From Megaera polyxenophila (GTDB taxonomy: Bacteria; Pseudomonadota; Alphaproteobacteria; Rickettsiales; Rickettsiaceae), in NCBI RefSeq assembly GCF_029982035.1, contig NZ_CP104166.1:868001-932000 (forward strand): 64,000 bases of DNA, read 5' to 3'. Of this stretch, positions 50,027 to 59,720 are shown in pieces (within the stretch, counting starts at the first letter, position 1; each line of letters starts with the position of its first letter). The notes below the pieces were generated by a model, which had not been told where the DNA came from, made no database searches, and saw only the letters and a list, made by a program, of their open reading frames with translations. Made by a program: the position numbers and the translations under genes.

Positions 50027-51384
50027 TAGTTAGATGGTTACCTGATGGTAATTTAGAATATATAGGTCGTAATGACTTTCAGGTTAAGATTAGAGGATAT
50101 AGGATAGAGCTTGGAGAAATAGAGAGTGCTATTGAAAAGCATGGTGACGTTTTACAAGCTGTGGTTATAGCTAAAGGAGATAATGATTATAATAAGAAGT
50201 TAATAGCGTATATAGTACATGGAGAATTTACTCCATCTGTTACTGAATTAAAAGAGTTTTTATCGGAGATTTTACCTGAATATATGGTACCTAGTATATT
50301 GGTATATTTAGATAAGTTACCACTTACGATTAATGGTAAAATAGATAGGAAGTCATTACCGGATCCTGAGTTTGGAAGTGATGAGAATAGTTATGTAGCG
50401 CCACGTAATGAATTAGAAAGTAGGGTTTGTGGTATATGGTCAGAAGTTCTGGGTGTGCCTATAGATAAAATAGGGATTAGAGATGACTTCTTTAAATTGG
50501 GTGGCGATAGTATCTTAGCGTTGAAATTACTTAGTAAGCTAAATAATTTTTATAAATCTTATTTAAAAGTTGTTGATATATTCAATTGCAAAAACATTGA
50601 ATTATTAGTAACCAAAATTATGCAGTATAAAGATAAATATCAAACTATTGTAAAGCTTAATACTACTGTTAATAAGCCAAATATATTTATGATCCATCCT
50701 GGAGATGCAGGATGTGAAGTTTATAGTGAGTTAGCTACTTCATTGAATGATGATTTTAGCTGTTATGGAGTAGATTCATATAATTTATATAATTCATATA
50801 AAATTGTTAATTTAAATGAATTAGCTCAATATTATTTATCATATATTGAGGAAATAATGCTTAGTACTAACCAAAATGTGTATATATTACTTGGTTGGTC
50901 ATTGGGAGGGCAGATAGCATTGGAGATAGCATCTATTTTAGAAAAGAAAGGATATGATAAAATAAGAGTTTATTTATTGGATACAATTCTGAATGATGAT
51001 TATTTGTTAAGCTTAAAAAGTAAAATTGATCTTGAAAAAATAAAGTGCGAATTTAGAAATTATTTAATAAAGCAAAATCTTGAAAAAATATATATAGATA
51101 GAGTTATTGTAAATATGGATATAGAGACTGATCTTAGTAAGCAAAAAATATCTTCTTCTTTAGCCAATACCCAGATCTTTTTATTTAAAGCTATGGCTGA
51201 AGATACAAGATTTAATACGATTGATTTTAGAACACTTTATAAGTATTTATTTACGCTAAAATATAATAATATAGATAAAATTGTGAGTAATTGTTCTAAT
51301 ATTAAATTAATTGAAATGGATAATGTAAGTCACGGTAATATATTAACCCAAATAAAATTTTTAGTATCGCAAATTAAGTTTTGA
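50027..51384 (+). pseudogene. NRPS terminal module: adenylation end, carrier domain, thioesterase
   Basis: The 5' end is lost at IS5 copy 4. Residues from the break (LVRWLPDGNLEYIGR, adenylation motif A7/A8) run through DFQVKIRGYRIELGEIE and LPLTINGKIDRKSLP (A10 lysine) to about residue 115. A carrier domain follows (DDFFKLGGDSILALKLL, phosphopantetheine serine). A type I thioesterase of about 240 residues completes it (LLGWSLGGQIALEIAS nucleophile near residue 290, Asp in LLDTILND, His in NVSHGNIL). This is the chain-releasing end of an NRPS. The substrate-binding core of the adenylation domain is missing, so its amino acid cannot be read. A TTG in the IS end gives an in-frame start. Confidence 0.9.
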
Positions 51385-51488
51385 AGTATAGTGGTACCGT
51401 GTGTCTAGCATATGATCAGTCAAAGGTGGCTGGTTATATAGTAATTTAGTTTGAATTAGGGATGGGATGAGTTATAATAGAAATAAAA

Positions 51489-51607
51489 ATGACGATGAGA
51501 TCGTACAGTACAGATTTAAGAGAAAGAGTAATAGAACATATAAAGTTAGGAGGAAGCCAGGTATCGTCTTCGATGATATTTGGAGTTAGCACGAGTGGGG
51601 TAATAAG
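51489..51607 (+). pseudogene. IS630-type transposase, N-terminal fragment
   Basis: MRSYSTDLRERVIEHIKLGG and SSSMIFGVSTSGVIR form the usual HTH start of an IS630-type protein, different from the intact IS630 in this window. It breaks off where an ankyrin coding segment begins. Confidence 0.65.
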
Positions 51608-51810
51608 ATGTATAGTAATGAAGATATCAATAGAGCGCTTGAGGAGCGGTATGTTATGGCGGAAGAAGATATAGCAATTTCAGAGAAGCTACTCATGGCG
51701 ATATGTAGTAAAAATGCAGAAATAGTTCGTATGTTGCTAGATGCCAATGCTGATGTTAGTGCTACGAATAAAGATGGTAACACAGCTTTATTCGTAGCTT
51801 TAAATGGTAT
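51608..51810 (+). pseudogene. Ankyrin-repeat fragment fused to the aminotransferase piece
   Basis: About 66 codons with one ankyrin repeat: EKLLMAICSKNAEIVRMLLD, then ANADVSATNKDGNTALFVAL. The frame then runs straight into aminotransferase sequence (GIKRIITDELTYPGF) without a break. The sudden change of family in mid-domain points to a recombination junction near 51810, not a designed fusion. Confidence 0.6.
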
Positions 51811-52638
51811 CAAACGAATCATTACAGATGAATTAACATACCCAGGTTTCATTCAAATAGCAAAATCACTACAAGCAAATATAGTCCCGGTATCTTTAGA
51901 CAATACAAATACTATAGCTATTCAAAATTTAAACGAGATTTTAGAGAAAAATATAAATACAAAATTAATTTACACAATACCTGAGGGGCATAACCCATTG
52001 GGAACAAGTTTAACTAAATCAAAGCGTCTTCAGCTTATAAATATAGCACATTCCTATAAAATACCGATTGTAGAAGATGATGCTTATGGGTTTATTAATT
52101 ACAAAAAGTTAGAGTCACCATTAAGATCTAACTGTAGTAAATCAGTAATTTATATAGGTTCCTTTTCTAAGATACTGTCTCCTGCAACTAGAGTGGGTTG
52201 GATTATTGTATCGGAAGAATTAATAGAAAAACTAGAGATATTAAAAGAAGGGATCGATATTAATACGGCTACTCTAGCACAACATATATTGTCTTCTTAT
52301 TTGGCTTATCTGAGCATTTAAACTTAATTAGAAGCACTTATAAACAAAAGAGAGATATAATGGTTCGTGCACTGAAATGGCATATTCCTGAAATGCAGTT
52401 TACTATACCAAATAGTGGTTTTTTTATATGGGTAAGATTGCCAGGTATTGATATTAATGAACTTTTTTTGTTAGCATTAGAAAAGTATAAAGTATCATTT
52501 TTACCTGGAGATGCTTTTCATGTTCAATCTAACGATCATAAATCAGACTTTTTGCGTTTAAGTTTTGCTTTTTGCCCTTCTGATTTAATTGAAACTGGAA
52601 TAATTCGTTTAAAAAAAGCTATTAAAGAATTAAAATAA
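51811..52638 (+). pseudogene. PLP-dependent aminotransferase (class I/II, MocR/LysN-like), truncated and frameshifted
   Basis: The remaining two thirds carry YPGFIQIAKSL, the NPxG motif PEGHNPLGTS, the cofactor aspartate VEDDAYGF, the PLP lysine in GSFSKILSPATRVGW and, after a frame shift near 52300, GFFIWVRLPG, SFLPGDAFH and the substrate Arg motif LRLSFAFCPSD. The first 110-120 residues are replaced by an ankyrin piece. The shift lies between the LAQHILSS frame (stop at 52321) and the LNLIRSTYKQKRD frame. The gene is not functional as it stands. It may once have belonged to the nearby peptide pathway. Confidence 0.8.
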
Positions 52639-52701
52639 TAAAAATATATGAGGTTTATATGTTAAGTTCAAATGCAGCAGCTGCTATTCAACATGAAAAA
52701 A

Positions 52702-53759
52702 TCAGGAGTTTCGCACTTGAGGAAAAAATGTTAGATTAGAAAAAAAAATATTTTCAGTAAGGAATGGCAAGATCGAAGTGCAGTAAGAATTTGTACAAAT
52801 CATTTTTGCAAGCAAGTAGCGTGAGATATAGCGGCAAAGCGCTATCGGAAGTAAGTCCCGTCGCTCTGTCCCATGATAGTGCAAGTCGTTGGTTAAATAG
52901 TCAGAATTTCCGTCTTGGCGAGATTTATAAAGAGGTATCGAAATATATTGATCAGGATTCTCCTTGCCTGTTAGTAGGTGATGATACTTTGATATCAAAG
53001 CAATATAGCAAAAAGATCGAACTTGTGCATTATCAATATTCTGGAGCCGAACATGATGTTATTCCCGGTATAGGAATGGTAAACCTGCTGCATTATGATA
53101 GAAAGACTGACCAATCTATCCCTGTAGATTATAGGGTTTATGATAAAGAAACCGACGGAAAAACAAAGAATGATCATTTTTGTGATATGCTTAGTTTGGC
53201 TAAGGAAAGGGGTATCAATCCTGAGGCTGTAGTAATGGATGCTTGGTATAGCAGCTTAGAGAATTTGAAACATATACGTGATTTAGGTTGGATATGGGTT
53301 ACCAACCTAAGGAAGAATAGGAAGGTTAATCGTAATGTTAGCTTGGAAAGTTTGGAGATTCCCGATGAGGGGCTAAGAATTCATCTACGTGGATACGGTT
53401 GGGTTACGGTATTTAAGTTCATGGCAAAAAATGGCCGCGTTGATTACATAACAACTAACATGTCAAATCCAACACGTGAGCAAATAGAGAAAATTGTTGA
53501 AGCACGTTGGTCTATAGAAGTTTATCATCGAGAATTAAAGCAAACTTGTGGTATTGAACGCTGTCAGGCACGCACGGGTCGGGCTCAACGAAACCATATT
53601 TGCCTTGCCGTATTTGCTTGGCTTGAAATGAACAAAAGGAGGATAAATGAAAAAATTACTTTATATCAACAAACTTGGGACGTTATAAAAACAGCTATCC
53701 AATGCAATATCAGATGGCTATTAGACGATATGCAATTTTGCTAAGTGCGAAACTCCTGA
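52702..53759 (+). mobile_element. IS701-like element (about 1058 bp)
   Basis: 17-bp perfect inverted ends TCAGGAGTTTCGCACTT (52702-52718) and its complement (53743-53759). The short target duplication is AAA or AAAA; its length is ambiguous in an A run. It sits within the ankyrin-type gene that starts at 52659. Confidence 0.85.
52764..53744 (+). CDS. DDE transposase, IS701-like
   Basis: 326-aa transposase of the DDE_5/IS4-like superfamily: CLLVGDDTLISKQYSKKIEL (first D pair), PEAVVMDAWYSSLENLKHI (second D), and YHRELKQTCGIERCQARTGR (YREK-like E). The stop overlaps the right end of the element. I am sure of the DDE nature, less so of the exact IS family. Confidence 0.85.
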   Translation: MARSKCSKNLYKSFLQASSVRYSGKALSEVSPVALSHDSASRWLNSQNFRLGEIYKEVSKYIDQDSPCLLVGDDTLISKQYSKKIELVHYQYSGAEHDVIPGIGMVNLLHYDRKTDQSIPVDYRVYDKETDGKTKNDHFCDMLSLAKERGINPEAVVMDAWYSSLENLKHIRDLGWIWVTNLRKNRKVNRNVSLESLEIPDEGLRIHLRGYGWVTVFKFMAKNGRVDYITTNMSNPTREQIEKIVEARWSIEVYHRELKQTCGIERCQARTGRAQRNHICLAVFAWLEMNKRRINEKITLYQQTWDVIKTAIQCNIRWLLDDMQFC

Positions 53760-54046
53760 AAATATCTCTTACCGAGCAATTATTTGAAGCAGTTAAAGAA
53801 AATAATATTATGAAAGTAAGGGTGTTGTTAAGATTCAAAGCTAATGTTGACGCTATAAATGAAGATACTGAAACAACTTTACTAACTGCTTTGGTTGTTA
53901 ATAAAAATTTATGTAGTAGTTATCCTCCTGATTTTTCGGAGCGAGCAGAACTTACAAAACTTGATGATGATTATTACTGGCGTGGTAACTCAAATTGTCT
54001 TAAAACGATGCACAAGCAGTTCATTCTAAAGCAAAATATCAAAACA

Positions 54047-54427
54047 CCCCAGTTCGGGATAAGGATTGCATAAATATATAGTAGATACAAGGGTTGCAAG
54101 ATGGTGATGCCTGTGATAAAGCTCTTTTTTAACAAAAAATGGCAAACCACAGGCATGAAAAAAGATATCACGGAATTGTACAGCTTTATAGATGATTTTT
54201 ACCAAATTTACTCTGGTTACGAAAAAAAGCAATTATTACCTGGCAATAAACAGCGAAATCGCTTGTGTAGTATGAGCTTGAGCGAGATTATGACGATCAT
54301 GGTAATGTATAATACGTCTCATGCAAAGAACTTTAAATATTTTTACAAAACTTGTATAGAATATATCCACAAAAACGATTTTCCGAATGCCTTAAGTTAT
54401 AACCGTTTTGTAGAACTAATGTCTAGA
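54047..54427 (+). pseudogene. IS982 fragment, 5' third
   Basis: It begins with the IS982 end ACCCCAGTTCGGGATAAG and matches copies 1 and 2 up to GTCTAGA, where the IS21-type end begins. One extra A near 54144 shifts the first codons. A start at MKKDITELYSF would still be in frame, but the protein is cut after about 90 residues. Confidence 0.88.
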
Positions 54428-55345
54428 TGTTGTGCGCCAGGTATTTTAGGCCACTAAAAAAGGAACTGCGCCAAGCATACTAGTCCACCCCTGCGCCAGG
54501 TGAGAAGTCCACTTTCAACAGAAGAAAACAATGCTAATTTAATAACTTATTGTTAATTAAATTAGAGTTTAAATTAAATTGAATGAGGAAATATAGTATG
54601 TCAACAATTAGAGAAGTGCTGTACCAGCACATCAAAGGTAATAGCCAAAGACAGATAGCTAGATCATTTGATCTATCCAGGGATACAATAAGAAAATATA
54701 TTGAGTTAGCAAAACAAGAAAATCTCAGTATTTTAGCTAGTGACTCTGAATTAAACAGGATAGCGATCAAGGTTGAAGAAAAATTATATAAGAACGAACC
54801 TATACATAGAGCATCTGCAATGATAATTCTTGCAGAATATAATGAGGCAATAGGGAACTGGCTAAAACAAAGAAGTATAACCCACACCCAAATTCGGCGT
54901 TTACTATTAGCAGAAGGCGTCAAAGTAAGTAATCGGAGTATTAACCGATATATTCAAAAAGCTTTTCCTAAGCTACCCAAGAATACTATTCATATAAAGA
55001 CTGAACCAGGTCAAGAAGCTCAGGTAGATTTTGGTTATATTGGCAAGATGCAGGATGTTAATGGTAAAAATAGAAAACTTTATGCTTTTGTAATGACGCT
55101 GTCCCATAGTCGTTATCGTTACGTAGAGTTTGCTTTTTCACAGGACCAGGTTAGTTGGGCTCAGCTCCATGTAAATGCTTTCAACTTTTTTGGTGGTGTA
55201 CCGAGTAGGGTAATATTGGATAATTTAAAAGCCGGGGTCATTAAACCTGATATTTATGACCCTACTTTAAATGAGACTTATTCAGAATTATCAAGGTTTT
55301 ATGGTTTTACAATAGACCCGACTAAAGTTTTTAAGCCGGAGCATA
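54428..55345 (+). mobile_element. IS21-type element, left part
   Basis: It starts TGTTGTGCGCCAGG, inside the IS982 fragment. Repeated GCGCCAGG motifs follow at the left end (54434 and about 54492), as in IS21 multiple terminal repeats. It is cut near 55345, where the serine-recombinase element begins; istB and the right end are missing. Confidence 0.8.
54598..55345 (+). pseudogene. istA: IS21-type transposase IstA, N-terminal half
   Basis: The start MSTIREVLYQHIKGNSQRQI is the IstA HTH with FDLSRDTIRKYI. Then come AQVDFGYIGKMQDV (first catalytic D), VILDNLKAGVIKP (second D) and YGFTIDPTKVFKPEHK, where the catalytic Glu should follow. The natural protein has about 500 residues; here it is lost after KRRV at about 55343. 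The ATG at 54598 follows TGAGGAAATATAGT. Confidence 0.87.
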
Positions 55346-55407
55346 AACGTCGTGTTTCATACTGCACCTCATTTCAAATGATTAACATAAAACTTTTCAT
55401 TGCTCAA

Positions 55408-55990
55408 TCACTTTTTTATTTGAACTCTTTTTGTTATAGGCGAACCTTGCTTTTTAACTAGTAATTCAGTATTGGATGGTTTTTCGAATAAGTATGTATC
55501 CTTATTATTAGCTAAATAACCTGTAATTAATCCATGCTTACACCACTTATAAATGGTAGCTGTACTAAGGTTTAAACTTATAGCTAATTCTCCAGCGGTA
55601 AGCAATCCTTTTTCTAGAAGTTTATCGTAGTAGCTTTTAATCTTATATTGGTGTCGAAGTCCTTTTACAATTCTTACATTAAATGTATCACTACATGAAG
55701 GCTTATAACCCTGCGTATTTAATATTTCTGCAATCTCTAAATCAGTATGTCGGTTTGTTAATTCAATAATTACCTTGATTATATCCGGACTAGTTTTTCT
55801 AATTTCAGATGCGTTTTTTGGCAACGGCAATAATAAGCTTTTAATCTGTCCTCCAGCGCAGAGAACATGAACTTCTATATTATATTTTGTTTTTTTTAAT
55901 GTAATGTCTGCTATTAACAAGCGTAGCATTCTTTTACGCTCTTTCATTGGAGTATTACTGGAATACCAAATTAAAGCAAAATTTTTACTA
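55408..55990 (-). pseudogene. Large serine recombinase, C-terminal part
   Basis: Minus-strand continuation of the recombinase at 57120-58599: SKNFALIWYSSNTPMKERKR follows directly after ...EKLLEL when IS630 and one TA are removed. It contains a helix-turn-helix of the resolvase/excisionase kind near the end (LTAGELAISLNLSTATIYKW). Together the two parts give a protein of about 690 residues. Confidence 0.8.
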
Positions 55991-57119
55991 TTAACCCACC
56001 AATTAAATACCCGACATAACTATTGCCAAGAAGGAAGGAATTTGTATAATGCAATAATGTCAAAAAGTGAAGATTTTAGGAAATTATCAATAAGCGCACA
56101 AGCGTCGATGAGAAAGATTGCTCTAAAACTAGTAAAAAGAGGAGAGAGTCAATCGTCGGTAGGTGAATTAATAGGAGTGAGTCGCCAGACAGTAAATGAA
56201 TGGGTAAGGAGGGAAAAGAGAGGCGACAAGTACGCAATTAGTGGGAAGTTAAGAGGTAGAAAGATAGGAGAGAAAAGGCTTATAACCGAAGATCAAAGTA
56301 AAATAATACAAGGGTACGTAAATATCTCTAGACCAGAAGATCACAATATCAAATCAGCATTATGGTCAAGAAAATCAGTTAATGCACTCATCAAAAAACA
56401 TTGTGGATTTTTTCTTCCCCTAAGTACAATAGGCGAATATTTAAGAAGATGGGGGTATACTGCACAAAAGCCAAAGAAGTTAGCATATGAGCAGCAACCC
56501 AAAAGGGTTCAATTTTGGTTAGATGAAGAATATCCGTCAATAGCCAAGCAAGCAGAATATGAAAAGGCAGAAATACATTGGTGCGACGAAGTAGGGATAA
56601 AACAAGAGTGTCAGGTATTACAAAGCTATTCTTTAAAAGGAAAAACCCCTGTTGTGATTCATAAATCGAAGAGATTTAGTATAAACATGATATCCACTGT
56701 TACAAATAACGGTAAGCTAAGGTTTATGCTGTACGAAGAGACACTAAAAACAAATGTATTTATAGAATTTTTACGGAGGTTGGTAAAATACTCCAAGAAA
56801 AAAATCTTCTTAATCCTAGATAATCTCAAGGTTCATCATAGCAAAAAAGTACAAATATGGACTCGGAAACATAAAAAGAAAATTTCTTTATTTTTTCTGC
56901 CTCCGTATACTCCGCAACATAATCCGGATGAATATTTAAACAACGATTTAAAAAGAAATGTAAATAGGAAACATATACCTCTTACAAAATCTGAACTCCA
57001 AGGGAATTTAAAATCTTACCTAAGGACTCTGCAAAATAACCCAGAACATATCAAAAGATTATTTCAGGCGAAAGAAGTAAAATATGCCGCCTAAGTCGGG
57101 TATTTAGTTGGTGGGTTAA
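55991..57119 (+). mobile_element. IS630-family element, copy 1 (1129 bp)
   Basis: Ends start TTAACCCACCAATTAAATAC on one side and its complement on the other (one mismatch). It is flanked by TA duplications (55989-55990 and 57120-57121), the hallmark of IS630/Tc1-mariner insertion. It splits the serine recombinase gene in frame. Confidence 0.95.
56057..57094 (+). CDS. IS630-family DDE transposase
   Basis: 345-aa protein from ATG 56057. An N-terminal HTH (VKRGESQSSVGELIGVSRQT) is followed by a second winged-helix region. The catalytic motifs are AEIHWCDEVGIKQEC (D), IFLILDNLKVHHSKKV (D) and PYTPQHNPDEYLNNDLKR (final acidic residue). The frame is open upstream to 55904, but that part is outside the element, so the internal ATG is preferred. 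The protein at 62630-63667 is identical. Confidence 0.95.
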   Translation: MSKSEDFRKLSISAQASMRKIALKLVKRGESQSSVGELIGVSRQTVNEWVRREKRGDKYAISGKLRGRKIGEKRLITEDQSKIIQGYVNISRPEDHNIKSALWSRKSVNALIKKHCGFFLPLSTIGEYLRRWGYTAQKPKKLAYEQQPKRVQFWLDEEYPSIAKQAEYEKAEIHWCDEVGIKQECQVLQSYSLKGKTPVVIHKSKRFSINMISTVTNNGKLRFMLYEETLKTNVFIEFLRRLVKYSKKKIFLILDNLKVHHSKKVQIWTRKHKKKISLFFLPPYTPQHNPDEYLNNDLKRNVNRKHIPLTKSELQGNLKSYLRTLQNNPEHIKRLFQAKEVKYAA

Positions 57120-58599
57120 TAAGTTCCAATAGTTTTTCTTTTTGCTCATTGGTAATAACATTGATTTTTTGTTTTGAGTAGCTATCGTACTCATCATAAA
57201 GGTTATTTAAATACCTTAATTTATCATTCCAATCTGCTTCTAGTCCGCTAGCAACTAAGCGATTATCCGGATCTACTTTCATGTAGCGCCGCCTAGCAAG
57301 TTCAGATTCATAACGAGCACGATCCAACTGCTGCTGCCAAAGCTGATCGGATTCTAACCAGCGTTGCTCTAATTCTTTTTGAACTGCCATGCACACTTCT
57401 AGAGTTACCGGGTTCATCATATTGATGATCATTTCTTCTATAGCTTTATCTATATGTTCTCCAATAATCGATTGGCATATAGTTTGGTTATGTTTTATAC
57501 CTTCTCTTTGACATACATAATCCGGGGATGGCTGACAGTTTTTCATATGGTACCTAATTGTCATACGTTGCCCACAATACCCGCACAATAGCATGCCTTG
57601 TAATAAAGCATTACCCTCTCTAGGTGGGCCCTGATTTCTATCAGAAGAAAATGGCTGCATATTATCTTTTAACCTTTGTTGATTCTGCTCATATTGCTCA
57701 GCAGTGATGTACCCTATATGTGCACCTACCTTAAAAACATGCCACTCTTCTTTAGGCATAAGGCGTGGCTTCATTTCCCCACCGGCTAAATATTTCACCT
57801 GTCTACGACCAAAGGCATAAATTCCTCCATAGTGTGGATTATGTAAAATTTGTAACACTCGAGTATGAGTTATTTTACCCCATAATATATCTCCCTTATT
57901 TATACCTCGAACAAGCTTTTGAGGGAAAAGCCAGCCATTTTGTTCAAATGTTTTGACTACAGCACAGGCTGTACCTAATCTTTCAAAACAGCGAAATAGT
58001 TGTAAAATCAAAGTACGAATCTGCTCATCCGGATCTAGAATAATTTCTTGTTTTGAATTATAAACAAACCCGATAGGTAATGGTACCTTAAGTTCACCAC
58101 GTTTTGCCTTGTTAAGCGTGCCACCACGTAAGCGCGCCTTTATAACATGCAGTTCTGCCTCACTCATAGTTCCCTTTAACCCTAATACTAACCGATCATT
58201 AAAATCACAAGGGTTATAAACGCCGTCTTCGTCAAGTATTAATGTGTTTGTTAATGCACATAATTCTAATAAACGATGCCAATCAGATGAATTACGTGCT
58301 AATCTGGATACTTCTAGCACCATAACAATACCGGCCTTTGCTAAACTAACTTGAGAGACCAGATATTGAAAACCTTCACGTAATACTGACTGTGCACCAG
58401 ATTGTCCTTGATCTTGATCAATAACAGTAATTTGGTCAAGGGTCCACCCAAGACCAATAGCTCTTTCTTTTAAAGCATATTGCCGCTTAGTACTTTCTTG
58501 GTTTACTTGCATCTGCTTTAAACTGGATTGTCGAATGTACAGATAAGCTTCTCTATCTAAGTGCTTTGTTGTTATTTTACTGTGTAATTGGTGCATCAT
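57120..58599 (-). pseudogene. Large serine recombinase, N-terminal part, split by IS630
   Basis: Minus strand from ATG 58599. Resolvase domain: AYLYIRQSSLKQMQVNQEST (catalytic Ser and Arg), VIDQDQGQSGAQ, VLEVSRLARNSSDWHRLL and GTMSEAELHVIKARL. The recombinase domain PIGFVYNSKQEIILDPDEQ comes next, then a zinc ribbon (LLCGYCGQRMTIRY ... YVC) and a coiled coil. The frame leaves the gene at 57120 into IS630 (ending INPPTKYPT). Its start overlaps the small upstream ORF (58577-58867). Large serine recombinases mobilise whole elements without target duplication. Confidence 0.9.
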
Positions 58600-58867
58600 T
58601 TTTTCCTTCTATCATATTTGCAATAACCATAATTACTTCACTAGGTAGGTCTTTTTTAAATACTTCAGTATTACCCTTTTGTGTTGGTTTGATACCATAA
58701 TATGAAGACCTTAAATGGATCCACGATGCCATACCAAGTTTATAAAAATCCTCAAAACTGCTATTAATGGAAAGAACATTACCACCAACAACATTATTTC
58801 GTAGAGCTTCATAGTCCTCAATTGACCTGTTGTTAAACCAGCAATATATTCCGGAGTCGGCATTACT
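58577..58867 (-). CDS. Small ORF between HTH gene and serine recombinase
   Basis: A minus-strand frame of about 96 codons reads NADSGIYCWFNNRSIEDYEA, NSSFEDFYKLGMASWIHLRS and ends EGKNDAPITQ. It overlaps the recombinase start by 23 bases and begins within the stop of the HTH gene, so it looks translationally coupled, perhaps from a non-ATG start or after frame slippage in the A8 run at the end of the HTH gene. The function is unknown; the exact start is uncertain. Confidence 0.5.
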   Translation of the reverse strand, partial: SNADSGIYCWFNNRSIEDYEALRNNVVGGNVLSINSSFEDFYKLGMASWIHLRSSYYGIKPTQKGNTEVFKKDLPSEVIMVIANMIEGKNDAPITQ

Positions 58868-59303
58868 ATTTTTTTTCCCGTAGTACTCGTTGTGCTGTAC
58901 TTACATGCATAGGAAAAAATTGTTTTTCTACTTCAGCTACAATTTCTTTCCAAGTTAATTCTTTTATAGAACGCCTATCCTGAATAAAGGTAATTACTTC
59001 CGGTATTAATTTATATGCTGCTTTAGGACCTGTTTTTAGCGGTAATAAACCGGTTAATCCTTGTTCTCTAAATAAGCTATTTATCTTATAGAAAGTTGGC
59101 CTGGAACACCCAAAAGCAGAAGTAGCTTTTGTAATTCCCCACCCATCAATATGTACATGCCGTAACATCTCGTACTTAACCTGTAATAGGTCATATGGGT
59201 CAAAAAATTGATATTGATTAAATAGCGGATCTTTAACATTTTGCGGCCGAATGTTTAGAACTCTCCATTGCCGTAATTGATTCATTTTCTCCATTGATAT
59301 CAT
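58866..59303 (-). CDS. HTH protein of the serine-recombinase element
   Basis: 145-aa protein with a helix-turn-helix resembling transposase N-termini (HIDGWGITKATSAFGCSRPT, FYKINSLFREQGLTGLLPLK) and a second helical DNA-binding-like part (SIKELTWKEIVAEVEKQFFP). It is the middle gene of a set DUF5372-HTH-small ORF-recombinase on the minus strand. It probably assists or regulates the recombinase. Confidence 0.75.
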   Translation of the reverse strand: MISMEKMNQLRQWRVLNIRPQNVKDPLFNQYQFFDPYDLLQVKYEMLRHVHIDGWGITKATSAFGCSRPTFYKINSLFREQGLTGLLPLKTGPKAAYKLIPEVITFIQDRRSIKELTWKEIVAEVEKQFFPMHVSTAQRVLREKK

Positions 59304-59413
59304 AAGCTTACCTTTATGTTTTATAATATTAATTATGCTATATTAATATAAATACATAGCTTTAGTATCATAATTTGATTTACATTTATGCTATAATTTA
59401 TTTTACACTTATT

Positions 59414-59670
59414 TTATAATTTTGTGTTTTTATCTTGTAAATTTTCTATTATCCCTGTTAGTTTGAGTAAATCTTCTATACGAAATGGTACTCTCCTATT
59501 AGCAATAGCAATATAGGGATCTTCTGTGGTATTAAATCTGTCCAGCATAAAGGCAACGCCTTTAACACTGCATCTTCATCGTAGTAATAGGCTCTTTTTT
59601 CTCCCCAAATATATCTTATTGTAATGAGAGCAAATTTTTTTCCTTTTAAAGGATGAAATGGGTGGGTCAC
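59414..59670 (-). pseudogene. DUF5372-like protein of the recombinase element, frameshifted
   Basis: Minus strand: MTHPFHPLKGKKFALITIRY, WGEKRAYYYDEDAVLKALPL and CWTDL match the DUF5372 pattern (HPFHPL...W...LPxxWTD). After a one-base shift near 59535 the frame goes on as TEDPYIAIANRRVPFRIEDL to a stop at 59414-59416. It is the first gene of the element and is broken by the shift. Confidence 0.6.
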
Positions 59671-59720
59671 GTAAAAAGTTCTACCTTCACCATTTTCATC
59701 ATCTATAGTTGTCGACTTGA

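Larger units (their letters stand above)
52659..54046 (+). pseudogene. Ankyrin-type gene interrupted by an IS701-like element
   Basis: 52659-52701 reads MLSSNAAAAIQHEK. The frame resumes at 53760 as ISLTEQLFEAVKENNIMKVR and continues through an ankyrin repeat (LLRFKANVDAINEDTETTLL) to about 54046, where an IS982 fragment begins. Removing the IS and three duplicated As restores the frame exactly. The 3' end is lost beneath later insertions. Confidence 0.7.

Noticed and set aside
51608..52321. A true ankyrin-aminotransferase fusion enzyme
   Set aside because: The aminotransferase lacks its N-terminal third and is frameshifted, so the fusion is a junk junction.
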